Positions 43,769-52,344 of a stretch of DNA of 64,000 bases are shown piece by piece. The notes under the pieces are model-generated. The model ran no database searches and was not told where the DNA came from. It was given only the letters and a program-made list of their open reading frames with translations. Numbering within the stretch: the stretch's first letter is position 1; each line of letters starts with the position of its first letter. Position numbers and translations under genes: made by a program. The stretch is from the NCBI GenBank assembly GCA_001931535.1, contig CP016211.1:5811573-5875572 (forward strand). The letters run 5' to 3'. This DNA comes from Minicystis rosea. Lineage in GTDB: Bacteria; Myxococcota_A; Polyangia; Polyangiales; Polyangiaceae.

Positions 43769-45640
43769 ATGGCCGACGACGCGCCCTCCCCCACTTGTGC
43801 TGCCTGCGGCGCGACCATGCCCGCGAACGCGCGCTTCTGCCCGGCGTGCGGCGCGGCCACGGGCGTCGTCGTGCGAGCCGGGGATCACAGCCCCGCGGCG
43901 CTCGCCGCCACCATGCTGCGCGGCACGGACACGAAGCCTTCGCGCCCCCCGCGGCACGAGACGACGTCACCGCTCGATCGCGATCGCAGCCCCATGCCAC
44001 GCGCTGCTTGGGAGCTCGAGTACGAAGGCTCGCCGACGCCCGGGCCGAGCAGCGCGCTGCCGCCGATGCGCCTGCAGGCGGGGACGAAGCTCTCGGTGTA
44101 CCGCATCGAGTCGGTGATCGGTGAAGGCGGCATGGGCGTCGTGTACCGCGCGCACGACGAGGCGCGCGGCCGCACGGTCGCGCTCAAATGCCTGCACACG
44201 AATTTGGCGGGCGACGCGGGGATCCGGCGGCGCTTCGCGCGCGAGGCCAAGGTCCTCGGGGCGTACGATCATCCGCACGTCGTCAAGGTGTACGACTTCG
44301 TCGAGCACGAGCACATCCTCGCCATCGTGATGGAGCACGTCGACGGCGCGAGCCTCGTGGCCCATCTCGGGAAGTGGCGCGGGCGCATGCCGTACGCGGA
44401 GATCCGCGCGCTCTTCGGTGCCGTCCTCGACGCGGTCGGGCACGGGCACGATCGCGGGATCGTGCATCGCGATCTCAAGCCCGACAACATCCTCGTCACG
44501 GACTCGACCGCGGGGCTCGCGCCCAAGGTGGTCGACTTCGGGATCGCGAAGATCCTCGAAGGGACGACGTACACGGTGACGGGCGCGCTCCTCGGCACGT
44601 GCCGCTACATGTCGCCGGAGCAGGTGGCCCGGCCCGACAGCGCCGATCTGCGATCCGACGTGTACTCGCTCGGGGTCACGCTCTACCAGATCGTGACGGG
44701 CACCGTGCCGTTCGACAGCGCGAACCACTTCACGGTGATGATGTCACACGTGCACGACACGCCGCGCCCGCCGTCGGCGCTGCGCAACGACATCCCGCCC
44801 GCGCTCGAGCGGCTCGTGCTCGACGCGCTCGAGAAGGATCCGGCCGCGCGCCCCACGAGCTGCGCCGAGTTCCGCGCGCGCCTCGACGCCGCGCTCGCCG
44901 ACTATGCGCCGCCGCCCTCCGCGAAGACGGAGCTCGCGCCGATCCTGCGCGGCAAGGACGCCGGCGAGATGATCCTCGTGCCGGCCGGCCCCTTTCAAAT
45001 GGGCCAGGATCGCCGCGCGGTGCACCTCGATGACTTCTACCTCGATCGCACGCCGGTGACGAACCGCGAGTTCGCCGCGTTCGTCGACATCACCGGCTAT
45101 CGGCCCGAGGACGAGGACGCGAGCCGCTTCCTCCACCATTTTCGGAGCGGCAAGCTGCCGCCTGGGCTCGACGAGCATCCCGTCGTCTACGTGTCGTGGG
45201 ACGACGCGCGCGCGTACGCGGCCTGGGCGGGCAAGCGGCTGCCGACCGAAGCCGAGTGGGAGAAGGCCGCGCGCGGCACCGATGGCCGCAAGTATCCCTG
45301 GGGTCGCACCGAGCCCGGACCGACGCGCGCCAACTACGGCAAGCTGCGAGGCGGCACCACGCCGGTGGGCACGTTCCCCGAAGGCGCGTCGCCGTATGGA
45401 GTGCTCGATCTCGCGGGCAACGTCTGGGAGTGGTGCGAGGACGTCGACGATCCGAGCTTCTACGCCGACGGCCCCCCGCACAACCCGCGCAACGTGAGGC
45501 GGCGCGACAAGGCGCACCTGGTGATGCGCGGCGGCTCGTGGCTCTATGGGCCGCGGGCGCTGCGCACGTTCTTCCGCACGAGCTACGAGGCGCACTACCG
45601 CTTCGCGGGCGGAGGCTTCCGGTGCGCGCGCAACGCATGA
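43769..45640 (+). CDS. Ser/Thr protein kinase with zinc ribbon and formylglycine-enzyme-like (SUMF1) C-terminal domain
   Basis: 623 residues from ATG 43769. N-terminal zinc ribbon (C10-x2-C13 ... C24-x2-C27), a Pro-rich spacer, then an intact Hanks kinase (about 110-380): GEGGMGVVY loop, K140, HRDLKPDN (233-240), DFG (256-258), SPE. The last ~215 residues form an FGE-sulfatase domain (EMILVPAGPFQMG, PVTNREFAAFV, LPTEAEWEKAARG, GNVWEWCEDV, GGSWLYGPRALRTFFR). No paired active-site cysteines of true FGE are visible, so this domain probably binds ligand rather than forming formylglycine. Kinase-FGE fusions are common in myxobacteria. Cytoplasmic, no membrane helix. Confidence 0.93.
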   Translation: MADDAPSPTCAACGATMPANARFCPACGAATGVVVRAGDHSPAALAATMLRGTDTKPSRPPRHETTSPLDRDRSPMPRAAWELEYEGSPTPGPSSALPPMRLQAGTKLSVYRIESVIGEGGMGVVYRAHDEARGRTVALKCLHTNLAGDAGIRRRFAREAKVLGAYDHPHVVKVYDFVEHEHILAIVMEHVDGASLVAHLGKWRGRMPYAEIRALFGAVLDAVGHGHDRGIVHRDLKPDNILVTDSTAGLAPKVVDFGIAKILEGTTYTVTGALLGTCRYMSPEQVARPDSADLRSDVYSLGVTLYQIVTGTVPFDSANHFTVMMSHVHDTPRPPSALRNDIPPALERLVLDALEKDPAARPTSCAEFRARLDAALADYAPPPSAKTELAPILRGKDAGEMILVPAGPFQMGQDRRAVHLDDFYLDRTPVTNREFAAFVDITGYRPEDEDASRFLHHFRSGKLPPGLDEHPVVYVSWDDARAYAAWAGKRLPTEAEWEKAARGTDGRKYPWGRTEPGPTRANYGKLRGGTTPVGTFPEGASPYGVLDLAGNVWEWCEDVDDPSFYADGPPHNPRNVRRRDKAHLVMRGGSWLYGPRALRTFFRTSYEAHYRFAGGGFRCARNA

Positions 45641-45655
45641 GCTAACCTGTCGATC

Positions 45656-46147
45656 ATGGCCAAGCCCAAGCCGCCCCCGCGGGTGTGCCCCTGCCACTCG
45701 GGCCGCACCTACGATGCCTGCTGCGCGCCCTACCATCAGGGCGTGCGCGAAGCGCCCGATCCCGTGTCCCTCATGCGCTCCCGCTATGCCGCCTTCGCGC
45801 TCGGCGAGGCCGAGTACTTGGTGCGCACGCTGCACGAAGATCACGCCGACCGCGCCCTCCCCCGCGCCGAGCTCCTCCGCTCGCTGCGCGGCGCCCGCGA
45901 TCGCCTCCGCTACCCGAGCCTCGCCATCCTCGACAGCCGCGTCGGCGACGGCACGGGCGAGGTGCTCTTCGCGGCCGGCCTCACCGAGGGCAACCGCGAT
46001 CAATCCTTCGTGGAGCTGTCCGACTTCGCGCACGACGGCACCGGCTGGCGCTACGTGTCCGGGATCCTGATGCCGCTCGCGGAGATCAAACGGCCGACGG
46101 AGGGGCTCACGATCGATGCGTTCCTGGCGCTGGCCGGCGGGTATTGA
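45656..46147 (+). CDS. YchJ-family (UPF0225) SEC-C motif protein
   Basis: 163 residues. N-terminal SEC-C zinc motif CPCHSGRTYDACCAPYH, then MRSRYAAFALGEAEYLVRTLH, the signature of YchJ proteins, and a C-terminal NTF2-like half. Function unknown in the family. Starts 15 bp after the kinase-FGE stop on the same strand. Confidence 0.92.
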   Translation: MAKPKPPPRVCPCHSGRTYDACCAPYHQGVREAPDPVSLMRSRYAAFALGEAEYLVRTLHEDHADRALPRAELLRSLRGARDRLRYPSLAILDSRVGDGTGEVLFAAGLTEGNRDQSFVELSDFAHDGTGWRYVSGILMPLAEIKRPTEGLTIDAFLALAGGY

Positions 46148-46204
46148 GGCGAGGGAGACGGCGAGGATCCAAGGGGCCTCCGAGCGCCGTTCACCGAGCG
46201 CTCG

Positions 46205-46238
46205 AATCGTTTGAGCTCAAACGATCTGTCCTGGATCC
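46205..46238. repeat. Palindromic element, copy 1 (34 bp)
   Basis: Core perfect 20-bp palindrome ATCGTTTGAGCTCAAACGAT (46206-46225) followed by CTGTCCTGGATCC. Matches copy 2 (47676-47709) at 31 of 34 positions in the same orientation. It lies between the convergent ychJ-like and fic genes. Confidence 0.85.
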
Positions 46239-46284
46239 TGATGTCGCCGGCCGCCTCCAAGGACGCTTCACCGAGCGTCCGCGA

Positions 46285-47622
46285 TCATGGTGAGAGGCCG
46301 CCCGTCATCGCCTGCGGCCCCGTGTAGTAGCCGACGAGCCACGCGAAATCCGCCGCGCCTTGCTCGTCGTTGGCGGAGCGAGAGAGAAGAAAGAGCGGCT
46401 CGGCAAAAGCCACCGCGAGCCCGGCGCGCGTCACGACGTGATCGAGCGCGAGGCGGGCGGCGCGGGCGTTTCCATCCTCGAACGGATGGAAGAAGCAGAC
46501 GTCGAGGTAAGCGCGCGCCGCGCGCACCGCGACCGGCGCAGCACCGTCAGCTTCCGCGAGCGCGGCGATGAAACGGCGCTCGGTCTCGTCATCGAGGCCG
46601 TAGCGCTCGCGCCCGCCCTTCGCGAACGCGTCCGTGGCGCGGAAGGTGGCCTCCTTGCCGAGAACGATGGACTGAAACGCCGCGAGGCGCTCGAAGGTGA
46701 GCGACTCGCCGCGAAGCGCGGACGCACGACAAGCCTCGAGCGCGGCGCCCATGCGCGCGGCGCGCTCGGGATCGCGGGCGCGCTCGGGCCCGTCGATGAA
46801 GCGGCGATGATCATCGGCGGTCACCGGATCGCGCTCGAGCGAAAGGGGTGGGCGCACGAAGGCGCGCTCGCGGACCTCGATCCACGCGGCGAGCGCGTCC
46901 GACGTCACCGGGGGCACGGGCCGCGCGACGCGCCCCACCTCGCGGCCGAGCTCGGCGTACGCCTCGCGGGCGACGTCGTCGTCGGGCACGATCCAGCTGC
47001 CGAAGCGGCCGCCGATCACGGTGCCCACGGCATCGCGAAAGCCTGCGGGATCGTACCCGGCGGACTCGAGGTACCAACCGAGCACGGTCCCGAAGGTCGC
47101 GTACCACGCGTCCTCCGCCGAGGTGCGCGCGACGATCATCGGGAGCAGGCTCGCTGCGGCGCGCTCGATCCCTTCCTCGATCGAAAGGCCCGACGTGCTC
47201 GCGCGGAGCGTCGCGAAGGTGGACGCGAGCGTCTCCAAGAAGGATCGCCACTCGGCCACTGCAGCCGTGACGCGCCCGACCGATCGCATCGCGTGGGGAG
47301 GGTCGTGCCAGCAGAGGCTGTCCTCTGCGCAGCACCACGCGCGCAGCGGGCCACCATCGCCCGGCTCCCCCTTCGACCAGCGCCAACCGGCCATCCACAC
47401 GCCGTAGGCGCCGACGAGCGCGCGATGGATCGACTCCTCCAACACGCTCGGCTCCAAGCGAGAGGCCGGCGCACGGCCGCCGTGCGTCTCGCAGGCGCCC
47501 AGGATGTGCTCGATCGCGATGGCCCGTGCGGCCGCCGGATCGAAGGCGCGCGTCGTGGGGTCGATATCGGACCAGCGGAGATCGTGCAACAAGACGGGCA
47601 TCGTCGGCCGCCATGGTGACAT
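46285..47622 (-). CDS. Fic-domain protein
   Basis: 445 residues from ATG 47622 (ATG 47601 is an alternative). The C-terminal third contains the Fic active site HPFEDGNARAAR (HPFxxGNxRxxR), so AMP- or other nucleotide transfer to a hydroxyl residue is expected. No inhibitory (S/T)xxxE(G/N) helix was identified with confidence. The N-terminal ~300 residues (RWSDIDPTTRAFDPAAARA, WMAGWRWSKGEPGDGGPL) are unassigned and Trp-rich. No antitoxin-like small gene is next to it, so a free-standing Fic enzyme is more likely than a FicTA pair. The gene is bracketed by direct copies of a palindromic repeat. Confidence 0.85.
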   Translation of the reverse strand: MSPWRPTMPVLLHDLRWSDIDPTTRAFDPAAARAIAIEHILGACETHGGRAPASRLEPSVLEESIHRALVGAYGVWMAGWRWSKGEPGDGGPLRAWCCAEDSLCWHDPPHAMRSVGRVTAAVAEWRSFLETLASTFATLRASTSGLSIEEGIERAAASLLPMIVARTSAEDAWYATFGTVLGWYLESAGYDPAGFRDAVGTVIGGRFGSWIVPDDDVAREAYAELGREVGRVARPVPPVTSDALAAWIEVRERAFVRPPLSLERDPVTADDHRRFIDGPERARDPERAARMGAALEACRASALRGESLTFERLAAFQSIVLGKEATFRATDAFAKGGRERYGLDDETERRFIAALAEADGAAPVAVRAARAYLDVCFFHPFEDGNARAARLALDHVVTRAGLAVAFAEPLFLLSRSANDEQGAADFAWLVGYYTGPQAMTGGLSP

Positions 47623-47675
47623 GGTGGGAAGGAGCGTGGAAGCGTGCCCCTTCCCGTGTGCTCGAAGCCGGATCC

Positions 47676-47709
47676 AATCGTTTGAGCTCAAACGATCTAT
47701 CAGGGATCC
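47676..47709. repeat. Palindromic element, copy 2 (34 bp)
   Basis: Same 20-bp palindrome (47677-47696) followed by CTATCAGGGATCC. It sits 54 bp upstream of the fic start, where it could act as an operator, and 17 bp beyond the 3' end of the next gene. Confidence 0.85.
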
Positions 47710-47726
47710 GCGAGCGGCTCGCTCGT

Positions 47727-49394
47727 TCAGCTCGGGAAGATGCCGACGCTCCCCAAATCGCGGTGGAGCAGGTGGAGCTTCAGGATCGCGGCGAACGCAC
47801 GGAAGCTGAGCGCCTCGTAGGCATCGAGGAGGAGCTTGCCCGCGGCGTCGCGCAGCTCGTCGCCGTCGAGCCAGTGCAGGTAGAGGCCGAGCGCGTGCGC
47901 GTACGCGGGCCGGCCGGCGGCGAGCTCGACGCGCGCGTCCTCGATCCAACGCGCGAGCTGCTCCTCCGATGGATCGGTCATCGTCGAGCCGAAGCTGGGG
48001 ACGTGCGGCGGCACCTGGCCGGCATCCGGACGAAGGGCGAGCGGAGGGCTCCCGACGGGATAGCCAACGGTCCGCGGCCAGGGACACGCGGGCTCGTCGT
48101 CCCAGGTGCGCCCGACGATCTGCGACGCGAGCTCGTCGACGTGCATCTCGACCACGCGGAGCGCGCGCCAGCGGCGCAGGGCGTAGCCACGCAGCTCTTC
48201 GTCCGCCGACGTCTGGAGCTCGCGCGTGGTCGCCTCGACGAGCTTCGCGATCCGGCTCCGCAGGAAGGAGATCATGTCGCGCTCGTCATCGATCCACGTC
48301 TCGGCGCTGTCGCGCGCATAGTTGTGCGCGATGACGGGGAAGTGATCGGGGCTGTCGTACCAGAAGCCCCAGTGCAGGCCGTCGGTGTCGCCGCTCAGGA
48401 ACGTGACGAATTGGGGTGCGTCGCGCCGGTAACGCATGTCGAGGCGCGGATCGAGCGGGCCTTCGCCGCCGCTCGGGACCACTTCGTGGAGCACCGATGC
48501 GTCGTGCGTCGGGCGCTCGAGCCCGCCCGGCGCGAACCACTCGGAGAGACCTCCGACGCGCATCGCGAGCGAAGCATCGAGCCACGCTCGGCCACGCGCG
48601 AGCCCGGCCTCCGGCGGCGGCGCCCACGGGGCATGCTCCGGCGGAGCCGCGGGCATGGTGCCGAGGGCCGCGACGAGCGCGGCGAGATGCGCGATGCCAG
48701 CGGGCAGCTTCAGTCCATACAGGCTCTCGTAGCGCGCGCGGACGGGCGCGAGCCGATCGAAGGCCGCGGCGATGCTCGGTGCGGCGCGCTCGGCGATCTC
48801 CGCCGGATCGAGACCGAGCTCCGCGAGGTATGCGTCCCATCCATCGTCGTGCGCGGGCTCGGGCTGCGCCGCCTGCCCGATGCACACCTCTTCGAGCGAG
48901 ACGGTGTCGAAGCGCTCGAGCCAAGTGGCGCGCCTCGCCTCGAAGGCGTCGAGCCGCGCCTGCCAATCCGCCGCGTCGAGGGCCTCGGTGGTGAGGACGG
49001 GCACGTCCATCTCCACGTGATCGGTGAGCGTCTCACCGTCGTGCACGGTCCAGACGACGGTGGCCGACAGCGCCTCTCCGGACCAGAGCGCGCCCGTCGG
49101 CGGCGGCTGCAACGAGAGGGTCAGCCGCTCGTCCCCACGCTGCACCGAGGCCGGAAAACGTGAGAGATAGTCGTGGATCCGATGGAGGCGCGTGCCGAGC
49201 GGAAAAAGCGGCGTCACCACCTCGTCGTCGATCTCGTCGAGCACCACCGCGTCGGGAAGGACCTCGACGAAGCCGTCGAGCGTCACGCCGCCCTCCGCGA
49301 TCCGGACGATGAGCCGCCCGTCCTCCTCACGCGTGACGGACGCGGTTCGGGGCGCGCCCACGAGCTGCGCGATCAAGGTCTCGAAGAGCGTCAT
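47727..49394 (-). CDS. Large cytoplasmic protein of unknown function
   Basis: 555 residues from ATG 49394 (ribosome site GGAGA, 4 nt away). No signal peptide or helices long enough to span a membrane. The segment FVTFLSGDTDGLHWGFWYDS followed by HFPVIAHNYARDSAETW resembles the ligand-facing block of SMI1/KNR4-type (SUKH) proteins, but the rest (DTVSLEEVCIGQAAQPEP, TRTWDDEPACPWP-like) is unfamiliar. SUKH members are often immunity proteins, yet this one is far longer than the usual ~130-200 residues. Same strand as the fic gene, 104 bp upstream of it. Confidence 0.55.
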   Translation of the reverse strand: MTLFETLIAQLVGAPRTASVTREEDGRLIVRIAEGGVTLDGFVEVLPDAVVLDEIDDEVVTPLFPLGTRLHRIHDYLSRFPASVQRGDERLTLSLQPPPTGALWSGEALSATVVWTVHDGETLTDHVEMDVPVLTTEALDAADWQARLDAFEARRATWLERFDTVSLEEVCIGQAAQPEPAHDDGWDAYLAELGLDPAEIAERAAPSIAAAFDRLAPVRARYESLYGLKLPAGIAHLAALVAALGTMPAAPPEHAPWAPPPEAGLARGRAWLDASLAMRVGGLSEWFAPGGLERPTHDASVLHEVVPSGGEGPLDPRLDMRYRRDAPQFVTFLSGDTDGLHWGFWYDSPDHFPVIAHNYARDSAETWIDDERDMISFLRSRIAKLVEATTRELQTSADEELRGYALRRWRALRVVEMHVDELASQIVGRTWDDEPACPWPRTVGYPVGSPPLALRPDAGQVPPHVPSFGSTMTDPSEEQLARWIEDARVELAAGRPAYAHALGLYLHWLDGDELRDAAGKLLLDAYEALSFRAFAAILKLHLLHRDLGSVGIFPS

Positions 49395-49470
49395 GGATTC
49401 TCCGGCAGCCATTGGCGGCGCGGAGAATACGTCCGCACGCAGGCAGGAAACACGAAATTCACGGCGCGGA

Positions 49471-49508
49471 TCTCGTGGCCGTCGATGCGGCGATCGACGG
49501 CCACGAGA
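49471..49508. terminator. Perfect 16-bp stem-loop
   Basis: TCTCGTGGCCGTCGAT and its exact complement flank a 6-nt loop, in the gap after the 3' end of the minus-strand 482-aa gene. It lacks a U tract. A second hairpin follows at 49522-49540. Confidence 0.6.
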
Positions 49509-49521
49509 GCGCTCGAAGCAT

Positions 49522-49540
49522 TCGTGAAATGGATTCACGA
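49522..49540. terminator. Second, smaller stem-loop in the same gap
   Basis: TCGTGAA/TTCACGA (7 bp) with a 5-nt loop, 13 bp beyond the 16-bp stem-loop. The pair of hairpins probably ends the upstream transcript. Confidence 0.5.
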
Positions 49541-49565
49541 GCGGCCCGACGAGGCCGACGGCGAG

Positions 49566-51014
49566 CTATCTGGCGAGCGCCGTGCGCGCGGCCGCCACCA
49601 GCGAGGTCAGGAAGGATTGCACGTTGCCGAGGTCGGTCACGCCCTCGCGGGTCGCCTCCCACAGCACGGTGGTGTCGCCCTTCTTCTTGCCGATGAGGAA
49701 GGCGCCGTCGCGGTAGGCGAGGCGGGTCTCCTTCTTGATGAGCGCGACGGCTTCGTCGGCCCAGCCGGCGAGATCGAGGCGCTCCATGTCGCGCTCGAGG
49801 GTGGCGAGGCTCATGTCGTTGAGCAGGCGCGCCTCTTCACGGCTCCCTACCACGACGATCTTGTAGACGCGCTGTGCTTGCGGCGAGCCGAGCACGCTCA
49901 GCCAGCCGTGCGCCTTGGCCATCGCGTCGGGGGCCTGTTCGCCCATCTGCTCCAGGATCGTGGAGGCATAGCCCCACGGCCCGAAAGGTTGCCCGGCGAG
50001 GACCTCGTCGGTCCACTCCGCCAGCACCTTGTCGAGCGCGGCTTCGAGCGGCGTGCCGCGCAGACCGGCGAGCGGCTCGTCGACCTGACGACGGAAGGAG
50101 ATGTCGCGCGGCGCGGGCTTGGGCGCAGGCGCGGCGGCCTTCTTCTTGGCGCGCGCCTTGGCCGCACCGGCCGCCGCAGGGAAGCGCGCTTCCAGCCGAT
50201 CGATGACCTCCTCGGACAGCTCGCCGCGCTTGCGCTCGCCATCGAGCATCGCGCGGGCCGTGGTCCCCTTGGGCCAGCGGCGCTCCCCCGTCCCGGTGAA
50301 GCGGTTCACGAGCTTGCGATCGGGATCGGCGCCGGCAGCGATGAGCTCACCGATGAAGGCCTCCCACTGCGCCTGCGAGGGGTTGAAGTCGGAGTCTTCA
50401 TCCTCCGACGCGTTGGCCCAGCAATCGAGGGCGTAGTGGAGCAGCGTCTCCCCGTGGCTGATGTTCGAGTTGCCGCTCGCGCCGCCGGCGAGCGCGAGGC
50501 GCATGGCGGCGAGGTCGCCGCGCTGCATCCAGTACTCGAGGAGATCCTCGTCGACCTTCACGACATCGCCGCTCGCGGGCGGCGCGGCGAGATCGGTCTT
50601 GGCGCGGAGGGCGCGCACCATGAGCGGGTTGGCGAGCGCACCGGGATCGCGGCCGGCGAGCCAGGCGCGGAGGTGCGGCGCGACGACGACGGGATCGAGG
50701 ACGTCGAGCCCGTCGATGCCCCCCGTGGAGAGGCCGTCGTCGGCGAGGATGTCGAGCATGAAGGCGATGGCCTCGGGATGGTCCACCTTGCGGAGGATCG
50801 CGACGAGCATGTGAAGGACGTCGCGAGGCTGCTCTTTGCGCCGCGCGGCGAGCGCCGTCACCCGCTCGCGTGCATGCGGCGAGTAGACGTGGCCAGACGG
50901 CAGCTTTCGCCAAGCCTCGAGGAGGAGAGCCGAGTTCCCCGAATCGGTGGGCGTGGCGAGGGTCTTGTCGACGGCGTCGAGGAGCGGTTGCTCCTCGGGG
51001 GTGTGATCGGGCAT
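49566..51014 (-). CDS. Ankyrin-like repeat protein of unknown function
   Basis: 482 residues from ATG 51014. Residues about 155-240 contain two ankyrin-type motifs (GDLAAMRLALAGGASGNSN, GETLLHYALD; ELIAAGADPDRKL), followed by an Ala/Lys-rich linker (KARAKKKAAAPAPKPAP) and a helical C-terminal domain (LGSPQAQRVYKIVVVGSR, LWEATREGVTDLGNVQSFL). No catalytic motif. Myxobacteria carry many such proteins with ankyrin repeats; the role may be in protein interaction. Preceded by repeat copies 3a and 3b. Confidence 0.55.
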   Translation of the reverse strand: MPDHTPEEQPLLDAVDKTLATPTDSGNSALLLEAWRKLPSGHVYSPHARERVTALAARRKEQPRDVLHMLVAILRKVDHPEAIAFMLDILADDGLSTGGIDGLDVLDPVVVAPHLRAWLAGRDPGALANPLMVRALRAKTDLAAPPASGDVVKVDEDLLEYWMQRGDLAAMRLALAGGASGNSNISHGETLLHYALDCWANASEDEDSDFNPSQAQWEAFIGELIAAGADPDRKLVNRFTGTGERRWPKGTTARAMLDGERKRGELSEEVIDRLEARFPAAAGAAKARAKKKAAAPAPKPAPRDISFRRQVDEPLAGLRGTPLEAALDKVLAEWTDEVLAGQPFGPWGYASTILEQMGEQAPDAMAKAHGWLSVLGSPQAQRVYKIVVVGSREEARLLNDMSLATLERDMERLDLAGWADEAVALIKKETRLAYRDGAFLIGKKKGDTTVLWEATREGVTDLGNVQSFLTSLVAAARTALAR

Positions 51015-51147
51015 GCGCGAGCAGAAACGCGATTGAAGGGATGCGTCAACGTCGCGGCAGTGTCTCGTCGCGCCGACGCGCGTCGACGACACGCCGCCGC
51101 ATGCGCTTCGTCACGTTCGTGCCTCTGCGCCCCGGCGATCCGGTCCG

Positions 51148-51188
51148 ATCGTTCGAGCTCAAACGAATTCGTTTGACCTCAAACCATC
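51148..51188. repeat. Palindromic element, copies 3a and 3b (degenerate, tandem)
   Basis: Copy 3a (51148-51167) reads ATCGTTCGAGCTCAAACGAA and copy 3b (51168-51188) reads TTCGTTTGACCTCAAACCATCT-like sequence, both degenerate versions of the palindrome found on each side of the fic gene. They lie about 134-174 bp upstream of the ankyrin-like gene. Confidence 0.75.
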
Positions 51189-51246
51189 TCCTGATCGGCA
51201 CCGGCTCGTCCGGCGCGGTGTGAGGCCGCGCGCGGCCCCATCGCGA

Positions 51247-52209
51247 TCAGCGGAAGCGATCCGTGGCCTCGATCAGCTCGTGCAGGTTGCCGGGCTCGAA
51301 GGCGGAGTGGCCCGCGTCGGGGACGATGCGCAGGTCGGCCTCGGGGAAGGCGCGGTGCAGGGCCCACGCGCTCTCCATCGGACAGACGACGTCGTAGCGG
51401 CCCTGCACGATGACGGTGGGGATGTGCCGGATCTTGTGCACGTCGTCGAGGAGCTGCGTGTCCTTCTCGAAGAAGCCCTTGTGGTGGAAGTAGTGGCACT
51501 CGATGCGGGCGAACGCGAGGGAGAACTCGTCGCCGGCGGTGCGCGCGATCAGATCGGCGTTCTGGTGGAGGCAGCTCGTGCGGCCTTCCCACACGCTCCA
51601 CGCGCGGGCCGCATCCTGGCGCACGGCGGCGTCGGGGCCGGTGAGGCGGCGGTAGTAGGCGCTCAGCAGATCGCCGCGCTCCTCCGCCGGGATGGGCGCG
51701 AGGTACTCCTCCCACGCGTCGGGGAACATGGCGTCGCAGCCGCGCTGGTAGAACCAGTCGATCTCCTGCTTGCGCAGGAGGAAGATGCCGCGCAGGACGA
51801 GCTCGGTGACGCGTTCGGGGTGCGCCTCGGCGTAGGCGAGCGCGAGCGTCGAGCCCCACGATCCGCCGAACACCTGCCAGCGCGCGAGGCCGAGGTGCTC
51901 GCGCAGGCGCTCCATGTCGGCGACGAGCGCCTGCGTGGTGTTGTCGCGGAGGTCGGCGTAGGGGCGGCTCTTGCCGCAGCCGCGCTGATCGAAGAGCACG
52001 ATGCGGTAGGCCTCGGGATCGAAGAAGCGCCGCTGCTTCGGCTCGGTGCCGCCGCCCGGACCACCGTGCACGAAGACGACGGGCTTGCCCTTCGGGTTGC
52101 CGCTCTCCTCGTAGTAGATCTCGTGCAGATCGGAGACGCGGAGCATCCCGACGTTGTAGGGCGCGATCTCGGGGTAGAACGTGCGGCGCGCGGCAGGCGT
52201 GGTGCTCAT
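51247..52209 (-). CDS. pip: Proline iminopeptidase (alpha/beta hydrolase, S33)
   Basis: 320 residues from ATG 52209; upstream in-frame codons have no coding character. Family motifs: GNPKGKPVVFVHGGPGGG, LFDQRGCGKSRP, nucleophile elbow GGSWGS, DVVCPMESAWALHRAFP with the catalytic Asp region and HSAFEP with the catalytic His. Removes N-terminal proline from peptides. Cytoplasmic. Single gene, upstream of the ankyrin-like gene on the same strand. Confidence 0.95.
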   Translation of the reverse strand: MSTTPAARRTFYPEIAPYNVGMLRVSDLHEIYYEESGNPKGKPVVFVHGGPGGGTEPKQRRFFDPEAYRIVLFDQRGCGKSRPYADLRDNTTQALVADMERLREHLGLARWQVFGGSWGSTLALAYAEAHPERVTELVLRGIFLLRKQEIDWFYQRGCDAMFPDAWEEYLAPIPAEERGDLLSAYYRRLTGPDAAVRQDAARAWSVWEGRTSCLHQNADLIARTAGDEFSLAFARIECHYFHHKGFFEKDTQLLDDVHKIRHIPTVIVQGRYDVVCPMESAWALHRAFPEADLRIVPDAGHSAFEPGNLHELIEATDRFR

Positions 52210-52304
52210 GGTCCTCGCGGGGTGCAGGAGCCTTGGGCCGGTGTCAAGCGACCGGGCTCGGAGAACGGGTCGAACATCGCATCGATGGCCGTACGAGACG
52301 TACA

Positions 52305-52337
52305 CGCCCGCACGTCATCGGCGTGACGCGTGCGGCG
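52305..52337 (-). terminator. Hairpin between recJ and pip
   Basis: CGCCCGCACGTCA pairs imperfectly with TGACGCGTGCGGCG across a 6-nt loop. It follows the recJ stop (52345) on the minus strand by 8 bp. No clear U tract. Confidence 0.5.
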
Positions 52338-52344
52338 CGTCGTC

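Noticed and set aside
46285..47622. Fic-antitoxin (FicTA) module
   Set aside because: No small antitoxin gene is adjacent on either side.
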